The notes beneath the pieces are model-generated. The model made no database searches. It was not told the origin of the DNA and saw nothing but the letters and a program-made list of their open reading frames with translations. A program made the translations under genes and the position numbers. This document shows, piece by piece, positions 1-8,971 of a DNA stretch of 64,000 bases. Within the stretch, counting starts at the first letter, position 1, and each line of letters starts with the position of its first letter. This stretch comes from Atlanticothrix silvestris CENA357 (lineage in GTDB: Bacteria; Cyanobacteriota; Cyanobacteriia; Cyanobacteriales; Nostocaceae): positions 30,496 through 94,495 of the forward strand of contig NZ_JAECZB010000011.1 in the NCBI RefSeq assembly GCF_016056295.1, in the 5' to 3' direction.

Positions 1-245
1 GAATCAGGTGCTACTGGAGTTTCTGGTGCTGGAGTTAAGTTTTCAGGATTGGTAGAATCAGGTGCTACTGGAGTTTCTGGTACTGGAGTTAAGTTACTAG
101 GATTGGTAGAATCAGGTGCTACTGGAGTTTCTGGTGCTGGAGTTAAGTTTTCAGGATTGGTAGTATCAGGTGTGATTGGACTTCCTGGTACTGGAGTTAA
201 GTTACTAGGATTAGTCGAATCAGGTGCTACTGGAGTTTCTGGTGC
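1..245. repeat. 54-bp tandem coding repeat with alternating A/B units
   Basis: Units begin at 1, 55, 109, 163 and 217, each 54 bp (18 codons). Units 1 and 3 are identical. Units 2 and 4 share a different version (GGTACTGGAGTTAAGTTACT against GGTGCTGGAGTTAAGTTTTC), so the real period is 108 bp. Unit 4 is the most diverged and unit 5 breaks off. The array continues beyond the left edge. It lies inside the minus-strand secreted protein gene. Confidence 0.9.
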
Positions 246-545
246 AGTCATGCTGTCAGGAGTACTGCTATCAGAAGGCTGAGTTTCGGTTGCTGGTGCT
301 GTAGTATCGCTAGGAGCAGGGGCGCTAGGAGTAACTGCTGTACCACCTGGACAACGGGAATTTAGAGGGGACTTCTCACACAGAATTTTAAATCCTTCTG
401 GTGATAATTCAATTTCCGTTGTTGAACTCGTGGATGAGTCGCTGGATTGGGCTAAGTAGGATTTACTGGACTGGGCAACAGCGGCATTAGCGGTGAGTGC
501 CAAAGTCAGGGCTGTACCAATCAGGGTCAGATATTTTCCCTTCAT
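1..545 (-). CDS. Secreted proline/threonine-rich repeat protein, C-terminus cut by window edge
   Basis: The gene reads leftward from the ATG at 545-543 and stays open to the window edge, so its C-terminus is missing. The first ~25 residues (MKGKYLTLIGTALTLALTA, then NAAVAQ) form a signal peptide with an AxA-type cleavage site. A short Ser/Thr-rich region follows, then a segment with two Cys (ILCEKSPLNSRCPGG). From about residue 95 the protein consists of 18-residue repeats of the form NLTPxPETPVAPDSTNP. The product is probably exported, with an extended low-complexity tail of wall-linker or surface type. I recognise no family and assign no enzymatic role. The reverse-strand frame through the same repeats is a by-product of repeat periodicity. 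Confidence 0.75.
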   Translation of the reverse strand, partial: MKGKYLTLIGTALTLALTANAAVAQSSKSYLAQSSDSSTSSTTEIELSPEGFKILCEKSPLNSRCPGGTAVTPSAPAPSDTTAPATETQPSDSSTPDSMTAPETPVAPDSTNPSNLTPVPGSPITPDTTNPENLTPAPETPVAPDSTNPSNLTPVPETPVAPDSTNPENLTPAPETPVAPD

Positions 546-987
546 TCTGAAATTAACCTCAACGGAAACGGAACATCCAGCCCATTAAACCAGACAATTC
601 GTTATAGAAAATCTTCCTAAATGTAGATGTTTATCTTTGCGGCACAATGCATCAGCATATAAAAGCAGTAAATTTTAAATTGTTTGTGTATTAATTGTTA
701 ACTTACAGAAGTACAAAAACATAATTGTTACATCTTTATATAAAACAAGTAGTGGTAGTTAAAATAAGCATTACAAAATCAGAGTCAAAATTTTGATTTA
801 TGTAAAAAAAATAACAATATAAAACAACAATTTCCCTGAAGAGATATTTTCTTGTTGTAAGATCGAATCGGCAATAATTCCGTACAACTAATTTCTGGTT
901 GAGCTTATGAGTAAAATGATGAAAGACCTGTATTGAGAATGCCATTCGCCCGATTCTTCACTTAATTAACTATGATGTGATTAGCCA
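546..987. other. AT-rich divergent intergenic region
   Basis: This spacer separates the divergent secreted repeat protein and FHA-penicillin-binding protein genes and must carry both promoters. It is strongly AT-rich. No convincing short gene, RNA or repeat is visible; open frames here look like chance. Confidence 0.5.
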
Positions 988-3258
988 ATGAGTTCCCCCC
1001 AACCCCCTCAAAAGCCTCAAACGTTACTAGGTCAACTGACTCAAGCAGTACATACAATTCAAGCTAGGGTTGACTTTTCTAAACTGGCGCTCAAGCCTAA
1101 TGCCAAAGTACCGGAAATCTGGGTGCAGGATGCGGGGGCGGATAAGGCAGAAATATATCCGTTATTGGGCGATCGCTACATACTCGGTCGCAGTTCTAAA
1201 TCCTGCGATATAGTCATTCGGAACCCAGTTGTCAGCCAAATTCACCTATCACTGTCACGAGATTCTACTCAGCGCACCCCTGTTTTCGTCATCAAAGATG
1301 AAAATTCCACTAATGGTATTTATCGTGGTAAGCGACGGGTAAACTCTTTAGAACTACGTCATGGCGATATTCTCACATTAGGGCCACCAGAACTCGCAGC
1401 TTCAGTGCGGCTGCAATACGTTGATCCACCCCCCTGGTACCATAAAGCTGCAACTATGACGGCTTATGGCGTTGCAGGTGCAAGCACCCTTTTTGCGTTG
1501 GTGATTGGTGTTGAATGGATGAGGTTTTCGGTAAGACCCCTACCTACAGCCACTCGCGCTCCCATAATCGTTTATGCTCGTGATGGCGCTACTCCGTTGC
1601 GTGAGCCTCGAACTACTTCTCACGTAGATATGAAGCGTTTGCAAGACTTTGGCCCTTATTTACCTGCCGCTGTAGTGGCATCAGAGGATAGTCGCTACAA
1701 TTGGCATTTTGGGGTTGATCCATTAGGAATTTTACGAGCTGTGTTAATTAACAGTCGTAGTGGAGATGTGCAGCAAGGAGCCAGTACAGTTACCCAGCAA
1801 GTAGCCCGCAGTTTATTCCGGGAATATGTTGGTACTCAAGATTCCCTTGGACGCAAATTGCGAGAAGCAATAGTTGCTCTGAAGTTAGAAACTTTTTACA
1901 GCAAAGATGAAATTTTACTGACTTACTTAAATCGGGTATTTTTGGGTGCAGATACTTCTGGTTTTGAAGATGCTGCCCAGTATTACTTTAGAAAATCAGC
2001 TAAAGAATTAACTCTTTCTGAAGCAGCAACTTTAGTAGGAATTTTACCTGCTCCCAATGCTTTCGATTTTTGTGGAGATGGCCCAAATAAACTAGAAGCA
2101 GCTGAATACCGCAATCGTGTGATTAAGCGGATGCAGGAGATGGGTAAAATCACCCCCGAACAGGCAAACCGAGCAAGGCGCTCAACTGTCCAAATCAGCC
2201 CTAAAGTTTGCGAACAACAGGCAAAAATTATTGCTCCTTATTTTTATAATTATGTGTTCCAAGAATTGGAATCTATTTTGGGCGAAGGAGCAGCAAAAGA
2301 AGGCAACTATATTATCGAAACCAATCTCAATCCAGCTATTCAAGCCCAAGCAGAAGAATCGTTGCGTAACTCAGTGAATAATGCTGGTGCAACTTTTAGA
2401 TTTTCTCAAGGAGCGATCGTAACTCTAGATTCTAAAACTGGCAGTATTCTGGCCATGGTAGGCGGAACTGATTATAGAAAAAGCCAGTTCAATCGTGCTG
2501 TCCAAGCTCAAAGACAACCAGGTTCTACCTTCAAAATCTTTGCTTACACCGCTGCGCTTCAACAGGGTATTTCTGCATCCAAAAGTTATTCTTGCGCTGC
2601 TTTACCTTGGCAAGGCTTTACCTACAAACCTTGTCGTGCTGGCGCTGATGTCAATTTAGATGTTGCCACTGGACTTGCCCTTTCAGAAAATCCGATCGCC
2701 TTACGAGTTGCTAGAGCCATAGGACTAGATAAAGTAGTAACTATGGCAAAGCGTTTAGGGATTAAGTCAAGCCTTGATCCGGTTCCTGGTTTGGTGCTGG
2801 GTCAGAGTGTGGTTAATGTTTTAGAAATGACTGGTGCTTTTGGCGCTATTGCTAATCGTGGCGAATGGAATCCTCCCCATGCAATTAACAGGATTTTAGA
2901 CAGCAGTGACTGTAGCGATCGCAAAGATTTAAAAACCTGCCGTGTTGTCTATTCTTTCCAACAAAATCCAGATGCGAACAAGCGAGTAATATCAAATGGT
3001 GTCGCTGACGAAATGACTAGTTTGATGCGTGGAGTGGTAACAAGAGGTACTGGTCGTAGTGCTGCTATTGGATTAGGGGAAGCTGGTAAAACTGGGACAA
3101 CCGATAAAAATGTGGATCTATGGTTTATTGGTTTTATTCCCAGTCGGCGACTTGTAACTGGTGTTTGGTTAGGAAATGACAATAATTCCCCCACATCTGG
3201 TAGTAGCGCTCAAGCAGCTCAGTTGTGGGGCAATTATATGAGGAGAATTACAAGGTAA
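988..3258 (+). CDS. Class A penicillin-binding protein with N-terminal FHA domain
   Basis: Bifunctional peptidoglycan synthase (glycosyltransferase plus DD-transpeptidase), 756 aa. An FHA domain occupies about residues 60-140 (YILGRSS at 64-70, STNG at 107-110), so it should bind a phosphothreonine partner on the cytoplasmic side. A single membrane helix follows at about 157-177. The GT51 domain carries the catalytic E233-D234-S235 and QGASTVTQQ at 263-271. The transpeptidase domain carries S513-TFK, S566-E-N and K701-T-G, so all three active-site motifs are intact. The FHA fusion suggests control by Ser/Thr kinases, which is inference. The gene is alone on its strand and convergent with the DUF4335 gene. 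Confidence 0.93.
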   Translation: MSSPQPPQKPQTLLGQLTQAVHTIQARVDFSKLALKPNAKVPEIWVQDAGADKAEIYPLLGDRYILGRSSKSCDIVIRNPVVSQIHLSLSRDSTQRTPVFVIKDENSTNGIYRGKRRVNSLELRHGDILTLGPPELAASVRLQYVDPPPWYHKAATMTAYGVAGASTLFALVIGVEWMRFSVRPLPTATRAPIIVYARDGATPLREPRTTSHVDMKRLQDFGPYLPAAVVASEDSRYNWHFGVDPLGILRAVLINSRSGDVQQGASTVTQQVARSLFREYVGTQDSLGRKLREAIVALKLETFYSKDEILLTYLNRVFLGADTSGFEDAAQYYFRKSAKELTLSEAATLVGILPAPNAFDFCGDGPNKLEAAEYRNRVIKRMQEMGKITPEQANRARRSTVQISPKVCEQQAKIIAPYFYNYVFQELESILGEGAAKEGNYIIETNLNPAIQAQAEESLRNSVNNAGATFRFSQGAIVTLDSKTGSILAMVGGTDYRKSQFNRAVQAQRQPGSTFKIFAYTAALQQGISASKSYSCAALPWQGFTYKPCRAGADVNLDVATGLALSENPIALRVARAIGLDKVVTMAKRLGIKSSLDPVPGLVLGQSVVNVLEMTGAFGAIANRGEWNPPHAINRILDSSDCSDRKDLKTCRVVYSFQQNPDANKRVISNGVADEMTSLMRGVVTRGTGRSAAIGLGEAGKTGTTDKNVDLWFIGFIPSRRLVTGVWLGNDNNSPTSGSSAQAAQLWGNYMRRITR

Positions 3259-3263
3259 GTTAT

Positions 3264-3304
3264 TAATTCGTAATTCGTAATTGTTAACTACGAATTACGA
3301 ATTA
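3264..3304. repeat. AATTCGT-repeat hairpin between convergent genes
   Basis: A perfect 16-bp inverted repeat (arms 3264-3279 and 3289-3304, 9-nt loop) is built from tandem AATTCGT units. It lies between the stops of the penicillin-binding protein and DUF4335 genes and could act as a bidirectional transcript end. The same short repeat recurs near 19135 and 38541, so it is a dispersed short repeat rather than a gene-specific site. Confidence 0.7.
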
Positions 3305-3318
3305 GTAATTACGAATTA

Positions 3319-4773
3319 TTACTGGTATCCCTGCCAAGGAGTTACTTCGAGTTTACCGCTAGGTTTAAATTTCACTTGAAAGTGAGCCAGAGGCTCTTTA
3401 TTGTTGGGAGCCGCTAAATTTGAGCCATAAAGGGCTTGAAACATCTTGGGTAAGGGTGTCTCTCGGAAATAGTCAAAAGCGACTTGGTTAAGCGGTTCAT
3501 AGTCGGCGATCGTGCCATCTTTGTTAACTGCTACCCGATACAGCAAATCTTGCTTGAAGGTAGGAGTACCACCCCAACTTTGGCGAAGCGAACCATAAAG
3601 CTTTTGGTTTAAATTTTTAACTGTGTTAGATTCGGTGATTTTTGAACCGATTACTTCAGGTGTTCTAGCATATCCTCGCCAAGGGCTAACTTCTAACACA
3701 CCTTGGTTAGTAAAGACTATTTTAAATTGAGCAATTGGCTCATTAGAAATGGTAGGACGCTTAGCAGGATTATAAATTAGGTTAGGCAAAGGAGTTAGTT
3801 CTATCCCTTGGTTCGCGTCTTTATTCAACGCTTTATAACCGACGATCGCACCATCCGCAGCAACACCCACACGATACATTAAATCCTGTTTCAATGCTGA
3901 GCGATTATTCCAAGCTGGATTAAGTTGGTTGTAAACTTGGCGATTCAAGACTCGTAGCTGTGATGGATCAGTAATTTCAGTAACTGTATTTAAAAGCGCT
4001 TCTAAATCTTTAACTGCGGGCTTTGCCTCTGTGGCGGGAGTCTCAACAGCGATGGGAGTTGGAGTTGGTACAGGAGTTACAGTGTCTGTGGATGCTGTTG
4101 TAGGAGGTGCTGAAGGATTGGCACTAGGTATTGCAGAGCTAGTCTGTTCCTCTGGTTTTGGCTGGGGTGGACGCACCTCTGGAGCTGGAATCAAACTAAA
4201 AGCGATCGCTGCAACTGCTAAACTTGAAACTCCAATACTCGCTGGTACTGCCTGCTTGAGCAGAGCTTGACTAGCGCCACCATAACGTCCAGTTACTGGT
4301 TGTAATTCTAGTGATAACTCTGGTAAAGTTTGGGAATCAGCAAAAAACTGATCTACAGCTTCTACTAAATCAAATAGCTGCACCGTATTCAACTCTATTT
4401 GAATAGGCTGTTTACTATAGTTGGGATTAGACTCAAAACCTTCTGAATTGCCCTCAGAATGCACAATGAGTCTGTGTCGATTAGCCCCAATCTTTTGCAA
4501 CTCCACAAGTTCTGATTCTTCGTTGTGAGCTTGTGGGTTTGGCACATTGCTCAAAAACTCTTGGGCATAGCCGCTAACTGCTCTGACTAAGCTTTCAAAA
4601 AATTCCCGTCCTCCAACTAGAGGCTTGTTATAACTAGGCAAATAGCATTCTGCATTTACCAAAATTGACAGTTCAGGGCGCAGTTCTTGAAACTGTGCAG
4701 ATCTTGCAGCATCGCTTAAACCTTCTAAAAGCAGCGTACAGTTAGGTAAACTGTACTTACGTTGGATGTTCAT
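3319..4773 (-). CDS. DUF4335 family protein
   Basis: A 484-aa cyanobacterial protein whose N-terminus (MNIQRKYSLPNCTLLLEGLS) matches what I recall of DUF4335. The N-terminal ~185 residues are globular, and a hydrophobic stretch (ASIGVSSLAVAAIAFSLIP) looks like one membrane helix. A Pro/Thr-rich linker follows. The C-terminal half holds two similar ~100-residue modules, each with a D(Q)DL(L/M)YRV segment and ending in W(R/Q)GY near LEVSPW and LEVTPW, so it contains an internal duplication. Its ATG overlaps the end of the upstream DUF3038 gene by 4 bp, so the two are very likely translationally coupled. The function is unknown. Confidence 0.75.
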   Translation of the reverse strand: MNIQRKYSLPNCTLLLEGLSDAARSAQFQELRPELSILVNAECYLPSYNKPLVGGREFFESLVRAVSGYAQEFLSNVPNPQAHNEESELVELQKIGANRHRLIVHSEGNSEGFESNPNYSKQPIQIELNTVQLFDLVEAVDQFFADSQTLPELSLELQPVTGRYGGASQALLKQAVPASIGVSSLAVAAIAFSLIPAPEVRPPQPKPEEQTSSAIPSANPSAPPTTASTDTVTPVPTPTPIAVETPATEAKPAVKDLEALLNTVTEITDPSQLRVLNRQVYNQLNPAWNNRSALKQDLMYRVGVAADGAIVGYKALNKDANQGIELTPLPNLIYNPAKRPTISNEPIAQFKIVFTNQGVLEVSPWRGYARTPEVIGSKITESNTVKNLNQKLYGSLRQSWGGTPTFKQDLLYRVAVNKDGTIADYEPLNQVAFDYFRETPLPKMFQALYGSNLAAPNNKEPLAHFQVKFKPSGKLEVTPWQGYQ

Positions 4774-5396
4774 TCTACTTCACCGTCAAAAAGACTAATC
4801 CAGAAACGCTGCATTCCAGCTGTACCAGTACAAAATAATAATTGTCCTAACAAATTTATAGCTAACTCATCTAATTTTTCATCAGAACTCAATGCCAAAA
4901 GACCAGAACGGCGGACGTTCATCCTGCTTTTAAAATGTACTCGAAACCGTTCTAGATAATTAGACAAACGCAAATTTTGTTCTAGCGGTATCTGCTTGTC
5001 ATTCATTTGTTGACAAATCATCAGCATTTGGCGAATCACGACTGTTAAGCGACGCGCGATGTAGCAAGCAATTACTACCAAAGCTTTTGCTTCCATAATG
5101 GTTAAAGGTCGACGGATATGCGCTCGTCGCATGGGATTAGAACTACGCATCCGCCATAAATTTACCCGATCTTTAATAATTCCTTTCAATTCCAACTCTT
5201 GGGCAAAAGCCAGAATTGCTTCCGAACTACCAAGCTCTAAAGCTTCAATCGCCAGTAAAATTAAATCAATTTGTAGCCTAGCTCTAGGGGGGCATGTCTG
5301 TCCTGCGATCGCAGGATCTGGTAAAGTGTCCAAAATCATGGGCAATGATGGGGGATTTGGACTGTTGAACGGCGTTATGCTTGCGGAGACACTCAT
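4770..5396 (-). CDS. DUF3038 family protein
   Basis: A 208-aa protein of unknown function. The core (LPDPAIAGQTCPPRARLQID, then LILLAIEALELGSSEAI) fits the cyanobacterial DUF3038 family. I chose the ATG at 5396 (MSVSASITPF); an in-frame extension to 5459 adds 21 residues that do not resemble the family. The protein is predicted mostly alpha-helical, with no signal peptide. It overlaps the DUF4335 gene by 4 bp, and the two families are known to occur side by side in cyanobacteria, so they probably act together. Confidence 0.75.
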   Translation of the reverse strand: MSVSASITPFNSPNPPSLPMILDTLPDPAIAGQTCPPRARLQIDLILLAIEALELGSSEAILAFAQELELKGIIKDRVNLWRMRSSNPMRRAHIRRPLTIMEAKALVVIACYIARRLTVVIRQMLMICQQMNDKQIPLEQNLRLSNYLERFRVHFKSRMNVRRSGLLALSSDEKLDELAINLLGQLLFCTGTAGMQRFWISLFDGEVE

Positions 5397-5842
5397 TCTA
5401 TAAAATACCCTGTGCAGTTCTAATAAACTAGATAAAACTAACTTTAGATAAGTAGCCAAAGAAGAACATTCGACTTACGGCAGTATTACGACTACCTGAT
5501 ATATACATTACTTACTGGTTCTACTTAAAAGTTTTCTTCTACTTAAATTCAGATTTTTAAAACATAAGTTTATCCTTTTCATTTGTTAATACAAGTCCAT
5601 CTTTAGCTTGGTGTAGATTCTAAGTATCGTCAATGGATAGTGCAATAGAAGCTTCAAACCCAAGCGTATGACATTATAGTGTACGATTTTTCAGGTATGC
5701 AGAATTTGGGACTCTATAAGAAGCAGGGGAGCAACAAGAGGGTAAAGGCTAAAGGACGAAAAGATAAACCCTTTCCCCCTTACCCATTCCCCTTTACCCC
5801 TTCTTACCCATGCCCCATTCCCTATTCCCCATTCCCTATTTT
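5397..5842. other. Intergenic region with pyrimidine-rich apt leader
   Basis: This divergent spacer lies between the DUF3038 and apt genes. The last ~75 bp before the apt ATG (about 5768-5842) are almost entirely C and T, with repeated CCCATTCCC-like units. No purine-rich Shine-Dalgarno sequence precedes the start. No small gene or RNA was recognised in the rest. Confidence 0.5.
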
Positions 5843-6361
5843 ATGGATTTAAAATCTCTAATTCGTGATATCCCAGATTTTCCCAAACCCGGAATTTTAT
5901 TTCGGGATATCACTACTTTACTGCGCGATCCAGAGGGACTGCGCTATACTGTTGACTTTTTTACACAAAAATGCATAGAGGCTGATTTAAAGGCAGATTA
6001 CGTTGTAGGTATGGAGTCGAGGGGGTTCATTTTTGGCTCTCCCCTGGCTTATAAACTAGGATCTGGTTTTATTCCCATTCGTAAAAGGGGTAAGTTACCA
6101 GCAGCCGTTCATGCAATTGAATATGAGTTAGAGTACGGTACTGATTGTTTAGAAGTGCATCAAGATGCTTTGCATCCAGGTAGCCGAGTTTTGATTGTAG
6201 ACGATTTAATTGCTACAGGTGGGACAGCAAGTGCAACAGCAAAGCTGTTACAAAAGATTGGCTGTGAACTAGTGGGCTTTGGGTTTATTATCGAGCTACT
6301 GGATTTACAAGGGCGTAAACATCTACCAGATGTGCCAATTATCTCCCTTGTTGAATATTAG
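5843..6361 (+). CDS. apt: Adenine phosphoribosyltransferase
   Basis: Salvages adenine with PRPP to give AMP, in the cytoplasm; 172 aa, normal for the family. The protein starts [20 protein letters not shown], a standard Apt N-terminus, which is why I use the ATG at 5843 rather than the in-frame ATG at 5810. The adenine-pocket segment [11 protein letters not shown] and the PRPP-binding loop [14 protein letters not shown] are intact. The leader is pyrimidine-rich and lacks a visible ribosome binding site. The permease gene follows after 45 bp. Confidence 0.95.
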   Translation: MDLKSLIRDIPDFPKPGILFRDITTLLRDPEGLRYTVDFFTQKCIEADLKADYVVGMESRGFIFGSPLAYKLGSGFIPIRKRGKLPAAVHAIEYELEYGTDCLEVHQDALHPGSRVLIVDDLIATGGTASATAKLLQKIGCELVGFGFIIELLDLQGRKHLPDVPIISLVEY

Positions 6362-6406
6362 TCATTGGTCATTAGTAATTGACAAAGGGCAAAGGACAAA
6401 GAATAA

Positions 6407-7447
6407 ATGACTTCTACGAAAATTTCCTTGGAGACAAGTCGGAACTGGCTCATCAGCTTAGTTACGAACGAAACTTTTATTTACGTAGTGAAGCGAATAT
6501 TGCAGGCGCTGTTTACCTTATTTTTGGCAACAGCGCTGTCATTTTTCATCATGAAGTTGTCTCCAGGAGATTATGTAGATACTTTGCGGCAAAACCCAAA
6601 AATCTCCCCAGAACGAATTGAGGAACTAAGGCGACAGTTTGGTCTGGATAAGTCCTGGCCGGAACAATTTGGGCTGTGGCTGTGGAGAATCCTGACAAAA
6701 GGAGATTTTGGCACGAGTTTTGTTTACCAACGTTCAGTAGCTTCTTTGTTGTGGGAGCGAATACCAGCAACCTTGTTGTTAGCGATCACTTCTTTAATTT
6801 TCACCTGGGCGGTGGCCATTCCTTTAGGAATTTTCGCGGCGGTGAAGCAAAATCGAGCTGGTGACAGAATTTTACAGGTGATTAGCTATACCGGACAAGG
6901 TTTTCCTAGTTTTATCACTGCCTTATTCTTGCTAATAGTGGCTCAAATGACTTCACCTGTGTTCCCAGTGGGTGGCATGACTAGTATCAATCACGCGGAT
7001 TTATCGTGGTTTGGTAAAATTATTGATGTCGGCTGGCACATGATCTTACCTACCATCGCTTTGAGTATCACCAGTTTTGCTGGTTTGCAGCGAATAACTC
7101 GCGGTGAATTGTTGGATGTTCTGCGTCAAGATTATATTCAAACAGCCCGCGCCAAAGGATTGCCAGAAAATCGCGTGATTTATGTTCACGCCCTCCGCAA
7201 TGCTATTAACCCCTTGATTACTTTGTTGGGCTTCGAGTTAGCTGGTTTATTAGGCGGTGCATTTATTGCTGAACAATTCTTCAACTGGCCGGGTCTTGGA
7301 AGATTGACTTTACAGGCGGTAATAGCTAAAGACCAATATTTAGTTATGGCTAGCCTAGTCATGAGCGCAGTATTGCTGAATGTAGGCAATTTGCTCGCAG
7401 ACTTGTTATTGAAGGTGGCCGACCCTCGGATTCGGTTGGAATCTTAA
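6407..7447 (+). CDS. ABC transporter permease, DppB/OppB type
   Basis: Inner-membrane permease of a peptide/nickel-type ABC importer, 346 aa. After a short cytoplasmic N-terminus come six predicted membrane helices. The family signature LSFFIMKLSPGDYVD in the first extracytoplasmic segment is clear. The EAA loop that contacts the ATPase is present (ARAKGLPENRVIYVHALRNA). No partner permease, ATPase or binding protein is adjacent, so the rest of the transporter must be encoded elsewhere, as is common in cyanobacteria. The substrate cannot be read from the sequence. Confidence 0.9.
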   Translation: MTSTKISLETSRNWLISLVTNETFIYVVKRILQALFTLFLATALSFFIMKLSPGDYVDTLRQNPKISPERIEELRRQFGLDKSWPEQFGLWLWRILTKGDFGTSFVYQRSVASLLWERIPATLLLAITSLIFTWAVAIPLGIFAAVKQNRAGDRILQVISYTGQGFPSFITALFLLIVAQMTSPVFPVGGMTSINHADLSWFGKIIDVGWHMILPTIALSITSFAGLQRITRGELLDVLRQDYIQTARAKGLPENRVIYVHALRNAINPLITLLGFELAGLLGGAFIAEQFFNWPGLGRLTLQAVIAKDQYLVMASLVMSAVLLNVGNLLADLLLKVADPRIRLES

Positions 7448-7486
7448 TTTGTTAGTTGTTTCTTTGTCCCTTTGTCTTTAGTTTCC

Positions 7487-7765
7487 ATGCTGTCTGAAGT
7501 TTATTACATAGCGCGATCGCAAACTGACGGCCGTTATCTCATAGCTCGTCCTAATGCTGAAACATCAGGTTATTTGTTGCTGTTTCGAGAAAATTTTGAT
7601 GCTTTAAGTTATCTCAACACCCATGCGGCAGAAGTGGCAAACCGTTTTGCTGTAGAGTCTATTGCTGGTACACAGTTAGGCAGCTTGTTAAAACGATGGG
7701 GTTATACCGGCGTGGGTATTGTGACTGACCCATTATTGCCCAAAGTGGAGTTTTTACAGCATTGA
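7487..7765 (+). CDS. Conserved cyanobacterial hypothetical protein, 92 aa
   Basis: A small soluble protein starting MLSEVYYIARSQTDGRYLIA at the ATG at 7487; an in-frame TTG at 7472 would add five residues and is less likely. The composition and smooth codon use look like a real gene, and it follows the permease by 39 bp on the same strand. I recognise no domain, signal peptide or membrane segment. It ends 28 bp before the convergent rsmI stop. Confidence 0.6.
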   Translation: MLSEVYYIARSQTDGRYLIARPNAETSGYLLLFRENFDALSYLNTHAAEVANRFAVESIAGTQLGSLLKRWGYTGVGIVTDPLLPKVEFLQH

Positions 7766-7793
7766 AATCATTTCGTAGTAAGTGGCTTGCAAC

Positions 7794-8651
7794 CTAGTCA
7801 GGATTGAGGACGATAGAAAGAGCTAGTTGATAAATTTGGCGACGTGGAAGGGAAGTAAACTTTGCTAATTGACGGCTGGCTTGCGATCGCGATATCCCCT
7901 GATTAATTAACTGTTGCAGTTCGGCTTTTAGTTGTGCTTCTGTAAGTTGAGTTTGGTTTGGTGGATTTCCTGCGACTAAAAGCGTATATTCACCTTGAGG
8001 ATCACGTTGGCTGTAATGGGCGATCGCCTCGGCAACTGTTCCCCGCCAAAATTCCTCATACAATTTAGTTAATTCCCTTGCTAACACAATTTGGCGATCG
8101 CTTCCCCAAACTTCTGCCAAATCTTGCAAAGCTTCTCTAAGGCGGTGCGGCGACTCATAAAAAATCAATGTGCGCGGTTCTGATTGCAGAGATTCTAAAT
8201 GTTCTCGCCGCTGTTGAGTTTTCGCCGATAAAAAACCCTCAAAGACAAACCGATCTGTTGGTAATCCCGCAGCACTCAAAGCTGTAATTGCTGCACTAGC
8301 ACCAGGAATAGGAACTACGGTTATCCCTACTTCAATGCAAGCTTTCACTAGTTCATAACCAGGATCAGAAATGCTAGGAATCCCTGCATCGCTAACTAAG
8401 GCGATCGCTTTGCCGTTAACTAAATGCTCTAATAATTCTGGGATACGACTGCTACGATTGTGTTCGTGGTAACTTACCTGGGGCGTTTTTACTTGAAAAT
8501 GCTGTAGGAGTTTTCCTGTGTGGCGCGTATCTTCCGCAGCAACTATATCCACTGTTTGCAAAATTCGCACCGCCCGAAAGGTCATATCTTCCAGGTTGCC
8601 AATTGGTGTGCCGACAACGTAAAGTGTTCCTGGTTTGGGATCAGTCTGCAT
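7794..8651 (-). CDS. rsmI: 16S rRNA (cytidine-1402-2'-O)-methyltransferase
   Basis: Methylates the ribose of C1402 in the 16S rRNA decoding centre using SAM; 285 aa, standard length. The tetrapyrrole-methylase-fold motifs are present: GTLYVVGTPIGNLEDMT at the N-terminus, AEDTRHTGKLL, SDAGIPSISDPG and VPIPGASAAITALSAAGL. The C-terminal ~50 residues (ISRSQASRQLAKFTSLPRR) resemble the helical extension seen in the family. The gene is convergent with the 92-aa hypothetical and divergent from the PfkB-type kinase. Confidence 0.95.
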   Translation of the reverse strand: MQTDPKPGTLYVVGTPIGNLEDMTFRAVRILQTVDIVAAEDTRHTGKLLQHFQVKTPQVSYHEHNRSSRIPELLEHLVNGKAIALVSDAGIPSISDPGYELVKACIEVGITVVPIPGASAAITALSAAGLPTDRFVFEGFLSAKTQQRREHLESLQSEPRTLIFYESPHRLREALQDLAEVWGSDRQIVLARELTKLYEEFWRGTVAEAIAHYSQRDPQGEYTLLVAGNPPNQTQLTEAQLKAELQQLINQGISRSQASRQLAKFTSLPRRQIYQLALSIVLNPD

Positions 8652-8971
8652 GAGTGGTCAGTTGTCAGTGGTCAGTGGTTAGTAGTAAAGCGAAAAGTCA
8701 AGCCAGTGCGGTCTTCTCTCAAGGGGAGATGCTGCGTGATCGCGCAGTGTAAAGCCTGTGGTATGGCTACGCTGAGAGCGAGTCTGCGAGCGTCTGGTAT
8801 CTCAGCAAATATAGCATCTGGCGTTGCTGGGGAATACCTCCAAAGAACTTTTCTTTGAAGATGTTTTAAGACCACCCTCAAGGGGATAGAGTGTTAAACC
8901 AGATCAAAAACACACTTCGACAAGCTCAATGTATCGCTGACCACTGACCACTGACAACTAACAACTGACAA
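8652..8971. repeat. Intergenic repeat: inverted heptamer blocks around a foldable element
   Basis: Tandem degenerate GTCAGTT/GTCAGTG heptamers at about 8654-8687 face their reverse-complement versions at about 8937-8969. Between them lies a GC-richer, foldable segment (about 8700-8820). Part of that segment, AGTGCGGTCTT at 8705-8715, recurs inverted at 20138-20148. This looks like a small non-coding repeat element between the divergent rsmI and kinase genes. No coding sequence is supported. Confidence 0.65.

Noticed and set aside
49-282. Plus-strand open frame of Gly/Val/Ser repeats
   Set aside because: It is the reverse reading of the minus-strand 18-residue repeats; the minus-strand frame has a signal peptide and a proper start.
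4031-4270. Plus-strand frame inside the DUF4335 gene
   Set aside because: It is the reverse reading of the Pro/Thr-rich linker; the minus-strand frame spans 484 codons and overlaps its partner gene.
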